A stretch of DNA of 64,000 bases from Thermoleophilum album (GTDB lineage Bacteria; Actinomycetota; Thermoleophilia; Solirubrobacterales; Thermoleophilaceae). A model generated the notes under the pieces. The model made no database searches. It had not been told where the DNA came from and was given only the letters and a program-made list of their open reading frames with translations. The stretch lies in NCBI RefSeq assembly GCF_028867705.1, contig NZ_CP066171.1:1426001-1490000 (forward strand). Reading direction: 5' to 3'. The position numbers and the translations under genes are program-made. This document shows, one piece after another, positions 45,426-53,716 of the stretch (position 1 is its first letter; each line of letters begins with the position of its first letter).

Positions 45426-45902
45426 CCGGGCCGCCGGCGCCTCGCGAGCGGCCTCGACAGCGACCGCGCAACCGAAGGCGGTGCCGAGCACGAGCGCCGC
45501 GACGTCAAGGAGCGGCAGGCCGCCGGGGCCGGCGGCGAAGCCGTGCGACAGGCAGAGCGTGCAGGCGAAGGCGAGCAGCGAGCCGCCAGCCAGGCGCAAT
45601 GCCACCGCCCAGCGCAGCCGCCCAGCCGCCGTTCGCGGGTGCCGCTGGTGGGAACCGTTCGGGAGGGGGGCCGACCGCGCGGGCGGGCGCCCGCCCCAGA
45701 GCACCCACGCCGCCGCCGCTGCGATCTCGGCAGCGCGCTCCGGAGCCGCCGGCGACGTGCCGAGCGCCACGAGCAGCGCGTAGCTCACGCCGGCGGCGAG
45801 CGCGAACAATCCGACGCCGAGCGTCCCCGCGTCAGCCAGGGTGCAAACGGCGGAGCGTCCAGGGCGAACGCGCCGCCCGCGTGTCGCGGTCGTGCCGTGC
45901 AC
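45321..45902 (-). CDS. Putative membrane protein overlapping the glycosyltransferase gene end
   Basis: 193 residues from GTG with three hydrophobic segments (TLGVGLFALAAGVSYALLVAL, the WAVALRLAGGSLLAFACTLC region, and LLDVAALVLGTAFGCAVAV). The polar C-terminal 45 residues are encoded antisense to the last 105 nt of the glycosyltransferase gene. The middle of the frame (45426-45902) has no other gene and the hydrophobic pattern is coherent, so the membrane part is plausibly real. The overlapping tail may be wrong or the overlap genuine. Confidence 0.45.
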   Translation of the reverse strand: MHGTTATRGRRVRPGRSAVCTLADAGTLGVGLFALAAGVSYALLVALGTSPAAPERAAEIAAAAAWVLWGGRPPARSAPLPNGSHQRHPRTAAGRLRWAVALRLAGGSLLAFACTLCLSHGFAAGPGGLPLLDVAALVLGTAFGCAVAVEAAREAPAARLAAGESALADREERLAPTLEREPFEHPTPRPLAG

Positions 45903-46008
45903 AAACGCCTCCCACTCCTCGTATCGCCCGCGTGAGCTTGCGGCGCGAACAGCGGCACGCGCGGGCGGACGTACGTTCGACTCGCGCTCGGTTCCCGCCG
46001 CTCGCCGC

Positions 46009-47016
46009 TCAGCGGAACTCCACGATGCCCTGCAGCCGCTCGCGCGCAGCGGCCGCTGCCGGGTGCAGCGCTACCGGCGCGGGGGCGTGCGGCCTCGCCA
46101 CCGCGACGAGCGTCGCTGCGACCGACGCCGCGAGCGCGTCGAGGTCGTAGCCGCCTTCGAGCACGAAGCCAAGCGGCGCGCCGAGCTCGCGTGCCGCCGC
46201 GTCCAGAAGCAGGGCGAGCTCGGAGTAGTCGTCGGCGGCAAGCAGACAACCTCCGATCGGATCAGCACGGTGGGCGTCGTAGCCGGCCGACACCAAGATC
46301 AGCTGCGGCTCGAACGCGAAAAGCGCCGGCACAACGACGTGCGCGACAAGCGAGCGCCAGAGATCCCCGCCGCTCTGTGCCGGCACCGGCAGGTTCACGG
46401 TGTAGCCACGCCCGGCACTGTCGCCGACGTCGTCGAGCGCTCCCGTGCCCGGATAGAACGGCCACTGGTGGATGCTCGCGAACAGCACGTCACGGGAGCT
46501 GCGAAACGCCTCGCATGTGCCGTTGCCGTGGTGGACGTCCCAGTCGACGATCGCGACCCGCTCGCACCCGAGCGCTAGGGCGTGGGCGGCCGCGCAAGCG
46601 ACGTTGTTGAACAGACAGAAACCCATCGCCCGCTCGGGTTCGGCGTGGTGCCCCGGCGGCCGCAAAGCGGCGAAGCCCCGCGCGGCGTCGCCGGCCAGGA
46701 GCGCCTCGGCGAGCGCGCACGCTCCACCGGCCGCAGCGAGAGCGGCCTCGAGCGACCCGGCCGAGACCGGCGTGTCGACGTCGAGCGGCACACCGCTCGC
46801 GACGTGGCGGCGAACCGCTTCCAGGTGGCGCGGGGTGTGAACCCGCAACAGCTGTTCCTCGCTCGCCACTGGCGCACGCCGGTGCTCGATAGGGAGCGTG
46901 TCGGCAAGCGCCGCCACCCGTTCCTCGACGGCGACGATCCTTTCGACCCGCTCGGGGTGGCCGAAGCCGGTGTCGTGGCGGTGCGAGGCTTCGTGGTGGA
47001 AGTAGAGGATCGACAC
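46009..47016 (-). CDS. Histone-deacetylase-family amidohydrolase
   Basis: Zinc-dependent deacetylase of the arginase/deacetylase fold, as in AcuC or acetylpolyamine amidohydrolase. 335 residues from GTG. Landmarks are HHEASHRHDTGFGHPER, the His pair in RPPGHHAEPERAMGFCLFNNVA, the metal motif VDWDVHHGNGT, and VSAGYDAHRADPIGG. The likely substrate is an acetylated lysine on an enzyme such as acetyl-CoA synthetase or a free acetylpolyamine; neither partner is nearby. Divergent from nadB. Confidence 0.92.
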   Translation of the reverse strand: MSILYFHHEASHRHDTGFGHPERVERIVAVEERVAALADTLPIEHRRAPVASEEQLLRVHTPRHLEAVRRHVASGVPLDVDTPVSAGSLEAALAAAGGACALAEALLAGDAARGFAALRPPGHHAEPERAMGFCLFNNVACAAAHALALGCERVAIVDWDVHHGNGTCEAFRSSRDVLFASIHQWPFYPGTGALDDVGDSAGRGYTVNLPVPAQSGGDLWRSLVAHVVVPALFAFEPQLILVSAGYDAHRADPIGGCLLAADDYSELALLLDAAARELGAPLGFVLEGGYDLDALAASVAATLVAVARPHAPAPVALHPAAAAARERLQGIVEFR

Positions 47017-47110
47017 CGGCGGCTACGGTACCGCTCCTCGCGTCGCGCGACCGCGTACGCGGCGAGCCCGGGCGCGGTGCCGGCAGCGCAAGTGGCGACA
47101 GGGTTTGCGG

Positions 47111-48646
47111 GTGGCGACCAAGCGGCCAGAAACGGTTTCCAGGAGCGAGCTCGCCGCCGAGCTCGCCGCCGACGTGCTGGTCGTCGGCGCCGGGCTCGCC
47201 GGCCTCTTCGCCGCCCTCGCGGCCGCTCGCGAGGGCGGCCGCGTGATCGTGCTCTCGAGCACGAAACTCGACCAGAGCGCCAGTTGGCGCGCTCAGGGCG
47301 GGATCGCCGCGGCGCTGGCGGGCGACGACAGCCCCGAGCTCCACGTGCGCGACACGCTCGCCGCCGGGCGCGGCGCTTGCCGTGAGAGCGCGGTCGCGGT
47401 GCTGGCGCGCGAGGCACCGCTGCGCGTCCTCGAGCTGATGGAGCTCGGCGTCACCTTCGACCGCGCCCGTGACGGCTCGCTGGCGCTCGGGCTCGAGGGT
47501 GGCCACTCGCGGCGGCGGATCGTCCACTCGGGGGGCAGCGCTACCGGCCGCCGCGTCACCCGCCGCTTGTCGGCGCTCGCCGCAGCCGATCCGCGTGTCA
47601 CCGTGCTCGAGGACACTCGCTGCGTGCGCCTGGTGACGGCGGGCGACGGCGGTGTGTGCGGAGCGCTCGCTCGCACCGGCGAGGGGCAACTGCTCGAGCT
47701 GCGCACGCGCGCCACAGTGCTCGCGACCGGCGGCTATGCCGCCCTGTGGGAGCGGACCACGAACCCGCCCGGCGCGGTCGGCAGCGGCCTGTGGCTCGCG
47801 TTGGCGGCGGGCGCGAAGGTGGCAGACCTCGAGTTCATGCAGTTCCATCCCACCGCTTTGGCTGCATCGGGACGGTGGGACGGCTTTCTGATCAGCGAGG
47901 CGGTGCGCGGCGAGGGCGCTCGCCTCGTCGACGAGGAGGGCGAGCGCTTCTGCGACGAGCTCGCACCGCGCGACGAAGTGGCGAGCGCGATCTGGCAGCG
48001 GCTGGCGGCCGGCAAGCGCGTATTCCTCGATGCGCGGGCGGTACCGCTCGCGACGCGCTTCCCGAACATCGACCGCGCCCTGCGCCTGGCCGGCTTCGAC
48101 GCGAGTAGCGAGCTTGTCCCCGTCGCGCCGGCTGCGCACTACGCGATCGGCGGCGTCGCGACCGATCTCGACGGGCGCTCGAGCGTCCCCGGCCTTTACG
48201 CGGTCGGAGAGTGCAGCTGCACGGGATTGCACGGCGCAAACCGACTGGCGTCAAATTCGCTCGCCGAGTGCCTGGTTTTTGCGCGGCGCGCGGTTCGCGC
48301 CGCGCTCGCCGAGCCACACCGTAAGCCCCCGCGCGAGCTGCCGGCGCCGCTGCCCTCGCCGCTCCCGACGCAAGCGAGCCGCCGGCAGCTGTGGCAGCGT
48401 GCCGGGCTCGTGCGCGATCCCGCCAGCTTGGCCGAGCTCGCGCAGGACCCCCACCCGCTGGTGCGCTTGATCGGACAGTTCGCGGCGGAGCGAGCGGAGA
48501 GCCGCGGCGTGCACCGTCGCCGTGACCGTCCCGGCACCGACGACCGTCTCGACCGCCGCCACTTCGTGTTCGTGCCGGCGAGCGAGACGGTCGACGATCC
48601 TAGCTCCTCTCTAGATACGGGGTATCTATCGCTCGAAACCTGGTAA
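47111..48646 (+). CDS. nadB: L-aspartate oxidase
   Basis: FAD enzyme producing iminoaspartate for quinolinate and NAD synthesis. The FAD loop is VLVVGAGLAGLFAALAAA, followed by the SASWRAQGGIAAAL segment, HPTALA, HYAIGGVATD and HGANRLASNSLAECLVFARRA, characteristic of NadB and fumarate-reductase flavoproteins. GTG start at 47111; a TTG two codons upstream is possible. 511 residues. No nadA or nadC beside it. Its final codons contain a palindrome (48612-48628) and the C-terminal YLSLETW looks less conserved, so translation may once have ended earlier. Confidence 0.9.
   Translation: MATKRPETVSRSELAAELAADVLVVGAGLAGLFAALAAAREGGRVIVLSSTKLDQSASWRAQGGIAAALAGDDSPELHVRDTLAAGRGACRESAVAVLAREAPLRVLELMELGVTFDRARDGSLALGLEGGHSRRRIVHSGGSATGRRVTRRLSALAAADPRVTVLEDTRCVRLVTAGDGGVCGALARTGEGQLLELRTRATVLATGGYAALWERTTNPPGAVGSGLWLALAAGAKVADLEFMQFHPTALAASGRWDGFLISEAVRGEGARLVDEEGERFCDELAPRDEVASAIWQRLAAGKRVFLDARAVPLATRFPNIDRALRLAGFDASSELVPVAPAAHYAIGGVATDLDGRSSVPGLYAVGECSCTGLHGANRLASNSLAECLVFARRAVRAALAEPHRKPPRELPAPLPSPLPTQASRRQLWQRAGLVRDPASLAELAQDPHPLVRLIGQFAAERAESRGVHRRRDRPGTDDRLDRRHFVFVPASETVDDPSSSLDTGYLSLETW
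48612..48628. repeat. 7-3-7 inverted repeat at nadB 3' end
   Basis: TAGATAC-GGG-GTATCTA is a perfect, unusually AT-rich palindrome in a very GC-rich setting, inside the last codons of nadB and just upstream of the putative RNA. It could be an operator or part of a promoter for what follows. Confidence 0.6.
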
Positions 48647-48689
48647 CGTGGACCACAACGGTTGACTGGTTGACTAGCCAGTCACCGGC

Positions 48690-48945
48690 GGCGCCGGGAG
48701 CTCGCGCGAACCGTGGTGGGCGCCGCCGACGGTCGTCACGGTCCGTTGCCCTCCAGCTCTTCACGCCGCTCGCAAGCAGACGAATCCAAGGCTTGAAAGC
48801 TTCCCGGGCGCAGGAAGCGTCCCGGGGTCCGGGTAGCGCCCGACAGCGCAACCACGTACCGTCGGGTGCACTCGCACAGGGGGCAGGGTTGGAGGCCCCG
48901 GGGAAAGATTCCCCGGGGCCTCCCCCACTGTCCGCCACGCGAGCC
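48690..48945 (+). ncRNA. Candidate structured RNA between nadB and flavin reductase
   Basis: A 395-nt stretch (48647-49041) has no convincing gene. Within it, CGTGGTGGG (48712-48720) can pair with TCCGCCACG (48931-48939), closing a domain of about 230 nt. Inside lie GCTTCC/GGAAGC with an 8-nt loop, GCCCGAC/GTCGGGT, and a 15-bp perfect hairpin. Two of nine closing pairs are G-U, which would become mismatches on the opposite strand, so the + strand is favoured. Two TTGACT hexamers lie upstream (48662-48667 and 48670-48675). I do not recognise it as tmRNA, RNase P, SRP RNA or a known riboswitch; 6S-like or leader RNA are possible. Confidence 0.45.
48891..48923 (+). terminator. 15-bp perfect hairpin
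   Basis: GGAGGCCCCGGGGAA, loop AGA, and its exact complement. It is followed by CCCCACTG, not a T-tract. It may be a terminator or attenuator before the flavin reductase gene, or an internal helix of the RNA candidate. Confidence 0.5.
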
Positions 48946-49041
48946 GCGTGCGGGCGCGATCGCCGTGGAGACCCGCGGCCAGCGGAAGGGCGCCAGGATC
49001 GGCACGCGGCGGGCTAGCATCGCGCCACCTTGGACCAGCCT

Positions 49042-49530
49042 GTGTCCGACAGCACGCTTGCGCGCTTCCGCGAGGCGATGGCACTGCTGCCGGCTGGCGT
49101 GTGCGTCGTCACCGCGCGCGATCGCGCGGGAGCGCCGCGCGGGTTGGCGGCGACGTCGGTCACCTCCTTCAGCACCGCGCCGCCGTCACTCGTGGTGTCG
49201 ATCGCAGCGAGCGCGCGCTCGCACGCGGCGATCGCCGCCGGCGAACGCTTCGCTGTGCATCTTTTGCGGGCCAGCGACGGTCTCGCTATCGCCGAGCGGT
49301 TCGCGACCAAGGACGACGACAAGTTCGCCGCCGTCGCCTGGGATTGGGAGGACGGCGTGCCGCGCCTGCGCGACGCCTTGTGGTTCATCCGCTGCCGCCG
49401 CTCGGCGACCTTCGACCACCACGATCACTCGCTCGTGATCGGCGATGCAGAAAAGATCGAGGTCGCTGACGGAGAACCGCTGCTCTACGCGCGTCGGCGC
49501 ATGGACTGGTTCCTGCAACCGGGTGCCTGA
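49042..49530 (+). CDS. Flavin reductase-like FMN-binding protein
   Basis: Split-barrel flavoprotein of the HpaC/DIM6 family that uses NAD(P)H to reduce free flavin, usually for a partner monooxygenase. The 162 residues start (GTG 49042; TTG 49030 also in frame) with FREAMALLPAGVCVVTARD and continue with GLAATSVTSFSTAPPSLVVSIAASARSHAAI, GERFAVHLL and DHHDHSLVIGDAEKIEV, all of the family. No flavin-dependent oxygenase lies beside it. Confidence 0.9.
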   Translation: MSDSTLARFREAMALLPAGVCVVTARDRAGAPRGLAATSVTSFSTAPPSLVVSIAASARSHAAIAAGERFAVHLLRASDGLAIAERFATKDDDKFAAVAWDWEDGVPRLRDALWFIRCRRSATFDHHDHSLVIGDAEKIEVADGEPLLYARRRMDWFLQPGA

Positions 49531-49702
49531 CGCTGAGCGCCCGGGCGTGCCCGTGCTGCCCGTGATCCGCTCCTTAACCCGAAATCAACATCGAGCACGT
49601 TCCTAACTGGTGAAGGAACGAACGGCCGGTGTCTGCGGCCGGCCGACGTTGCTGGTGCGGTGGCGCCGGCGACCCGGCGCCCCGCAAGGGGGAACGGACA
49701 CG

Positions 49703-50137
49703 ATGTACCAGTTCAGCCGCGCCATCTACAGAGAACTTGCGCCGCTCGTTCGCGCACACCGCTCCTTCGGCGGGACGGTGCGAGCGCGGCGGACGCTGCT
49801 CGAGGCGTGCGAGGCGACAGTCGAGCGTCTTGCCACCGATCGCCACTACTTCCGCCAACCGGCGCGTTTCCTCTTCGAGCAGGTGCGCACGCTCTTTCCG
49901 CTGCGCGCCCAGGCCCGTGTGCGGCGGGTGATCGAGCGGCATCTCGCGGTCGCGACCGCCTACGTGGACGAGCACTGGCGCGAGGGCGTCACGTTCGACG
50001 GCAGCCCGCTGCGCTGTCACGCCACGACGCGCAAGGGCACGCCCTGCCAGCGCGTGCCGCTTCCGGGTAGCCGCTACTGCCCCTCGCACAAACACCTCGA
50101 GGAGCGCTTCGAGAGCGTCGAGACCGTAGCCGCCTGA
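49703..50137 (+). CDS. Helical protein with C-terminal Cys/His finger, unknown
   Basis: 144 residues from an ATG behind AAGGGGGAA. An N-terminal helical domain (MYQFSRAIYRELAPLVRAHR to about residue 105) is followed by a compact Cys/His cluster: CHATTRKGTPCQRVPLPGSR, then YCPSHKH. The C-x9-C ... C-x2-H arrangement fits a small zinc-binding module seen in proteins of unknown function. The N-terminus has the look of a conserved actinobacterial family I cannot name. Alone in its transcript, 170 nt after the flavin reductase. Confidence 0.7.
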   Translation: MYQFSRAIYRELAPLVRAHRSFGGTVRARRTLLEACEATVERLATDRHYFRQPARFLFEQVRTLFPLRAQARVRRVIERHLAVATAYVDEHWREGVTFDGSPLRCHATTRKGTPCQRVPLPGSRYCPSHKHLEERFESVETVAA

Positions 50138-50193
50138 GGGAAGGCCGGTTGCGGGCGCTTCGCCGCCAGTGCGGGCGCTAGCTTGCCGGCGCA

Positions 50194-52188
50194 GTGGCAG
50201 CAGCACAGAGCGAGAGTTGCATCGTCGGCGTCGACGTCGGCGGGACGTTCAGCGACGCCGTCGTCGTGCGCGGCAGCGAGGTCGCGCAAGCGAAAGCACC
50301 CAGCACGCCCGCCGACCAGTCGCGGGGGGCGTTGGCCGCGGTCGAGCGCGCGCTCGCCGCGCTCGCGCTGGAGCCCCCCGCGGTCGCCCGCTTCGTGCAT
50401 GGAACGACCGTCGGCACCAACTCGCTGCTTGAGGGCAAGCTCGCGACGACCGCGCTGCTCGCAACCGAGGGCTTCGAGGACCTCGAGGAGCTGCGCCGCC
50501 AGAACCGCCCCGCGCTCTACCGCCTCTGCGAACACCCGCCAGCGCCGATTGTCCCGCCCGCGCTGCGCATCGGCGTGCCCGAGCGAACCGGGCCGGACGG
50601 CGTCTTGCGCGCCCTCGACCGGGCCGCGCTGCGAGACCGACTGCGCGCCGTCGACGCCGAGGCGGTCGCCGTTTGCCTGCTGTGGTCTTTTCGCCACCCT
50701 CAGCACGAACTCGCCGTCGGCGAGCTCGTGCGGGACTGTCTGCCGCACGCCCACGTCTCGCTGTCGTGCGAGACCGCACGCGTCGTCCGCGAGTACGAGC
50801 GCTGCGCGACGACGATCGTCGACGCCGCCGTGTCGCCGCGCCTGCGCACCTACCTCGAGAGCCTCGAGCAGCGCGCCCGCGCGCACTGCCTGCCGGCGCC
50901 CGAGGTGATGCTCTCCAGCGGCGGCGTCGCGCCCGCGCGCGTCGCGGCCGCTCACGGCTCCTGGACGGTGCTTTCGGGACCGGCAGCGGGCGCTGTGGCG
51001 TGCGCCCGCCTCGCGGCGCGCGAAGGCTTCCCCGACGCCGTCGGGCTCGACATGGGCGGAACCTCGTGCGACGTCTCGCTTGCGCGCGCGGGTCGCCCGC
51101 GCGTCGTGCTCGGTGGCGAGGTGGCCGGCCGTCCGCTCGCGCTGCCGATGGTCGAGGTGCACACCGTCGGCGCCGGCGGCGGCTCGATCGCCTGGCGCGA
51201 CCCGGGCGGCGCGCTGCGCGTCGGGCCCGAGTCGGCCGGTGCGGAACCCGGTCCCGCCTGCTATGGCCGGGGCGGCCGGGCGCCGACGGTCACCGACGCC
51301 AACGTCGTGCTCGGCTACCTGGCTGACCGACAGCGTTTCGGGAGCGAGCTTGCGATCGACGCAGCCGCCGCCTACCGGGCGGTCGCCGAGCTCGCGCGGA
51401 CGCTCGCGATGCCGACCGAGCAGTGCGCCGAGGGCATCATCGACGTCGCCTGTGCCGAGATGGCCCAGGCCGTGCGCGTGCTGACAGTCGAGCGCGGCAT
51501 CGACCCGCGCACGCTCTGCCTGTGCGCCTTCGGCGGGGCGGGGCCGCTACACGCCGCACGCATCGCCGAGGAGCTCGGCATCGCACGCATCGTCGTGCCC
51601 GCCGCGGCCGGCGTGCTCTCGGCGCTCGGGCTCGCGACGGCCGAGCGCCGCCGCGACGCTGTCGAAAGCGTGCTGCTGCGCGACCACGCGCTCGACGATC
51701 GCGTGCTGCGGCGCACCCTCGCCGCTGTCGCCGACCGTGCGCGCAGCGCCCTCGGCGGCGAGCCGGGAACGGTCGAGCTCGCCTGCGAGGTGCGCTACGA
51801 GGGACAGTCGTTCGAGGTGCCGGTCGAGACGGCTCTCGACGCCACCGTCGCCGACCTGCGTGCGCGTTTCGACCGCGCTCACCAAGAACGCTACGGCTGG
51901 AGCGCGCCCGACAGCCCGATCGAGCTCGTGACGGTGCGCGCCGCCGCGATCGCCCCCGCCGCTGCTGGCGTCGGCGCAGCCCACCTGGCGGCGGGCACGA
52001 TCAGGGGCGAGCGTCCGGTGCGCTGGCGCGGAACCACGGTGGTGGCGCGCTGCGCAGAGGGAGCGGTCGCCGGCGAGGGGCCGCTCGTCGCCGAGCTCGA
52101 CGGAGCGACACTGTTCGTTCCCCCGGGCTGGCGGGCGCGACTCGGTGACGCTGCCGTGATCGTCGAGCGCAAGGAGCCCCGCGCGTGA
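50194..52188 (+). CDS. Hydantoinase/oxoprolinase subunit A
   Basis: ATP-dependent ring-opening hydrolase subunit, as in N-methylhydantoinase HyuA, 5-oxoprolinase or acetone carboxylase alpha. 664 residues. The actin-like ATPase fold shows [43 protein letters not shown] and LDMGGTSCDVSLA, with CAFGGAGPLHAARIAEEL near the end. It overlaps the B subunit by 4 nt. The substrate is not defined by sequence alone. A 3-hydroxyisobutyrate-dehydrogenase-like gene follows the pair, which suggests small-acid or pyrimidine catabolism. Confidence 0.93.
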   Translation: MAAAQSESCIVGVDVGGTFSDAVVVRGSEVAQAKAPSTPADQSRGALAAVERALAALALEPPAVARFVHGTTVGTNSLLEGKLATTALLATEGFEDLEELRRQNRPALYRLCEHPPAPIVPPALRIGVPERTGPDGVLRALDRAALRDRLRAVDAEAVAVCLLWSFRHPQHELAVGELVRDCLPHAHVSLSCETARVVREYERCATTIVDAAVSPRLRTYLESLEQRARAHCLPAPEVMLSSGGVAPARVAAAHGSWTVLSGPAAGAVACARLAAREGFPDAVGLDMGGTSCDVSLARAGRPRVVLGGEVAGRPLALPMVEVHTVGAGGGSIAWRDPGGALRVGPESAGAEPGPACYGRGGRAPTVTDANVVLGYLADRQRFGSELAIDAAAAYRAVAELARTLAMPTEQCAEGIIDVACAEMAQAVRVLTVERGIDPRTLCLCAFGGAGPLHAARIAEELGIARIVVPAAAGVLSALGLATAERRRDAVESVLLRDHALDDRVLRRTLAAVADRARSALGGEPGTVELACEVRYEGQSFEVPVETALDATVADLRARFDRAHQERYGWSAPDSPIELVTVRAAAIAPAAAGVGAAHLAAGTIRGERPVRWRGTTVVARCAEGAVAGEGPLVAELDGATLFVPPGWRARLGDAAVIVERKEPRA

Positions 52189-53705
52189 GCGCGCGCCTCG
52201 ACCCCGTCGAGCTGCGCCTCCTTCTGGGTGCGCTGCGCAGCGCTTGCGAAGAGATGGGGGCGGTGCTCGTGCGCTCGGCGCACTCGGCGAACATCAAGGA
52301 GCGGCGCGACTGCTCGACCGCCCTCTTCGACCGCCACGGCCAGCTCGTCGCGCAAGCCGAGCACATCCCCGTCCACCTTGGCGCGATGCCCGCGGCGGTG
52401 GCAGCGGTAATCGCCGAGAGGCCCGGGCCGGGCGAAGTCTGGATCCTCAACGACCCCTACCGCGGCGGCACCCACCTGCCGGATATAACCGCCGTCGCGC
52501 CCGTTTACGCAGCGGACGGCGAGCTGCTCGGTTTCGCGGCGGCGCGCGCCCACCACGCCGACGTCGGCGGACCCTACCCCGGCTCGATGCCGGCATTGTC
52601 GCGAACCCTTGCCGAGGAGGGCGTGGTGATCCCACCGCTACGCGTCGCCGGGCCAGGGGGCATCGACGAGCAGCGGCTCGCTGCGCTCTTGCGCGCGATG
52701 CGCCGGCCGCGCGAGCGCCGCGCCGACTTCACGGCCCAGATCGCCTGTGTCCGCCACGGCGCGGCGGCCCTGCGGGCGCTCGCCGAGCGCGTAGGCCGCG
52801 ACCGCCTCGAACGGGCCTTCGCCGACGTCCTCGACTACGCCGAGCGGCGCACGCGCGCCGGGATCGCACGGCTCGGCGACGGTGTGCGCACGGCACGCGA
52901 CTTCCTCGAGGCGCCGGAGGGCGACATCGAGCTCGCGCTGCGCGCAACGGTGCGCGGCGACGAGCTCGAGCTCGACTTCTCGGGATCGGCCGCCCAGCAC
53001 GAGGGCAACCTCAACTGTCCGTTCGCGGTCACGCTGTCGGCCGCCTGGTTCGCGGTGCGCGTGCTCACCGATCCCGACGCGCCAGCGTCGGCGGGCGCGC
53101 TGCGGCCGGTGCGGGTTATCGCTCCCGAGGGATCGATCCTGAACGCCCGGCCGCCGGCGGCGGTTGCGGCCGGCAACGTCGAGACCTCCTCGCGCGTCGC
53201 CGACCTCGTGCTGCGCGCCTTCGGTCGCGCCCTCGGCCAGGGCACGATGAACAACCTCACGCTCGGCAACGACGACTTCGCCTACTACGAGACGCTCGGC
53301 GGCGGGCAGGGCGCATGTCCCGACCGGGACGGTCCGAGCGCGGTGCACGTGTCGATGTCGAACACGCTCAACACGCCGGTCGAGGCGCTCGAAGCCGAGT
53401 TCCCGCTGCGCTGTGTGCGCTACGCGGTGCGCCGTGGCAGCGGTGGTGCGGGCCGCTGGCGGGGCGGCGACGGTGTCGTGCGTGAGCTCGAGGCGCTCGC
53501 GCCGATGCGGTTCGCACTCATCACCGAACGCCGCCGCCACCGCCCGCCTGGCGCTGCCGGCGGCGCTCCCGGTGCGCCGGGCCGCAACCTCTTGAACGGG
53601 CGCGAGCTACCGCCCAAAGCGAGCGGCGAGCTGCGCCCGGGCGACCGCTTGCGTGTCGAGACGCCGGGCGGTGGCGGCTACGGCCGCCCCGCACAGCAGC
53701 GCTAG
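52185..53705 (+). CDS. Hydantoinase/oxoprolinase subunit B
   Basis: Second subunit of the ATP-dependent hydantoinase. 506 residues with [75 protein letters not shown] and the His/Asp-rich metal region [18 protein letters not shown], then [32 protein letters not shown]. All are standard for the family. Starts at GTGA overlapping subunit A. The C-terminus is Gly/Pro-rich ([13 protein letters not shown]), as usual for this subunit. Confidence 0.94.
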   Translation: MSARLDPVELRLLLGALRSACEEMGAVLVRSAHSANIKERRDCSTALFDRHGQLVAQAEHIPVHLGAMPAAVAAVIAERPGPGEVWILNDPYRGGTHLPDITAVAPVYAADGELLGFAAARAHHADVGGPYPGSMPALSRTLAEEGVVIPPLRVAGPGGIDEQRLAALLRAMRRPRERRADFTAQIACVRHGAAALRALAERVGRDRLERAFADVLDYAERRTRAGIARLGDGVRTARDFLEAPEGDIELALRATVRGDELELDFSGSAAQHEGNLNCPFAVTLSAAWFAVRVLTDPDAPASAGALRPVRVIAPEGSILNARPPAAVAAGNVETSSRVADLVLRAFGRALGQGTMNNLTLGNDDFAYYETLGGGQGACPDRDGPSAVHVSMSNTLNTPVEALEAEFPLRCVRYAVRRGSGGAGRWRGGDGVVRELEALAPMRFALITERRRHRPPGAAGGAPGAPGRNLLNGRELPPKASGELRPGDRLRVETPGGGGYGRPAQQR

Positions 53706-53716
53706 CTTCCCGAGCG

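Noticed and set aside
48891-48935. Cobalamin riboswitch, from CCCCACTGT after the hairpin
   Set aside because: Only the ACTGT-like end resembles the B12 box; the other conserved segments are not visible, and the next gene is not cobalamin-related.
48760-48940. SRP RNA, tmRNA or RNase P RNA
   Set aside because: I searched for their conserved cores (GGAAGGAGCA-type loop, tmRNA start, GAGGAAAGTCC) and found none.
48600-49020. Leftward open frames over the nadB-flavin reductase gap
   Set aside because: Arg/Pro/Ser/Gly-rich products with no domain look, lying over the predicted RNA structure; no ribosome site supports them.
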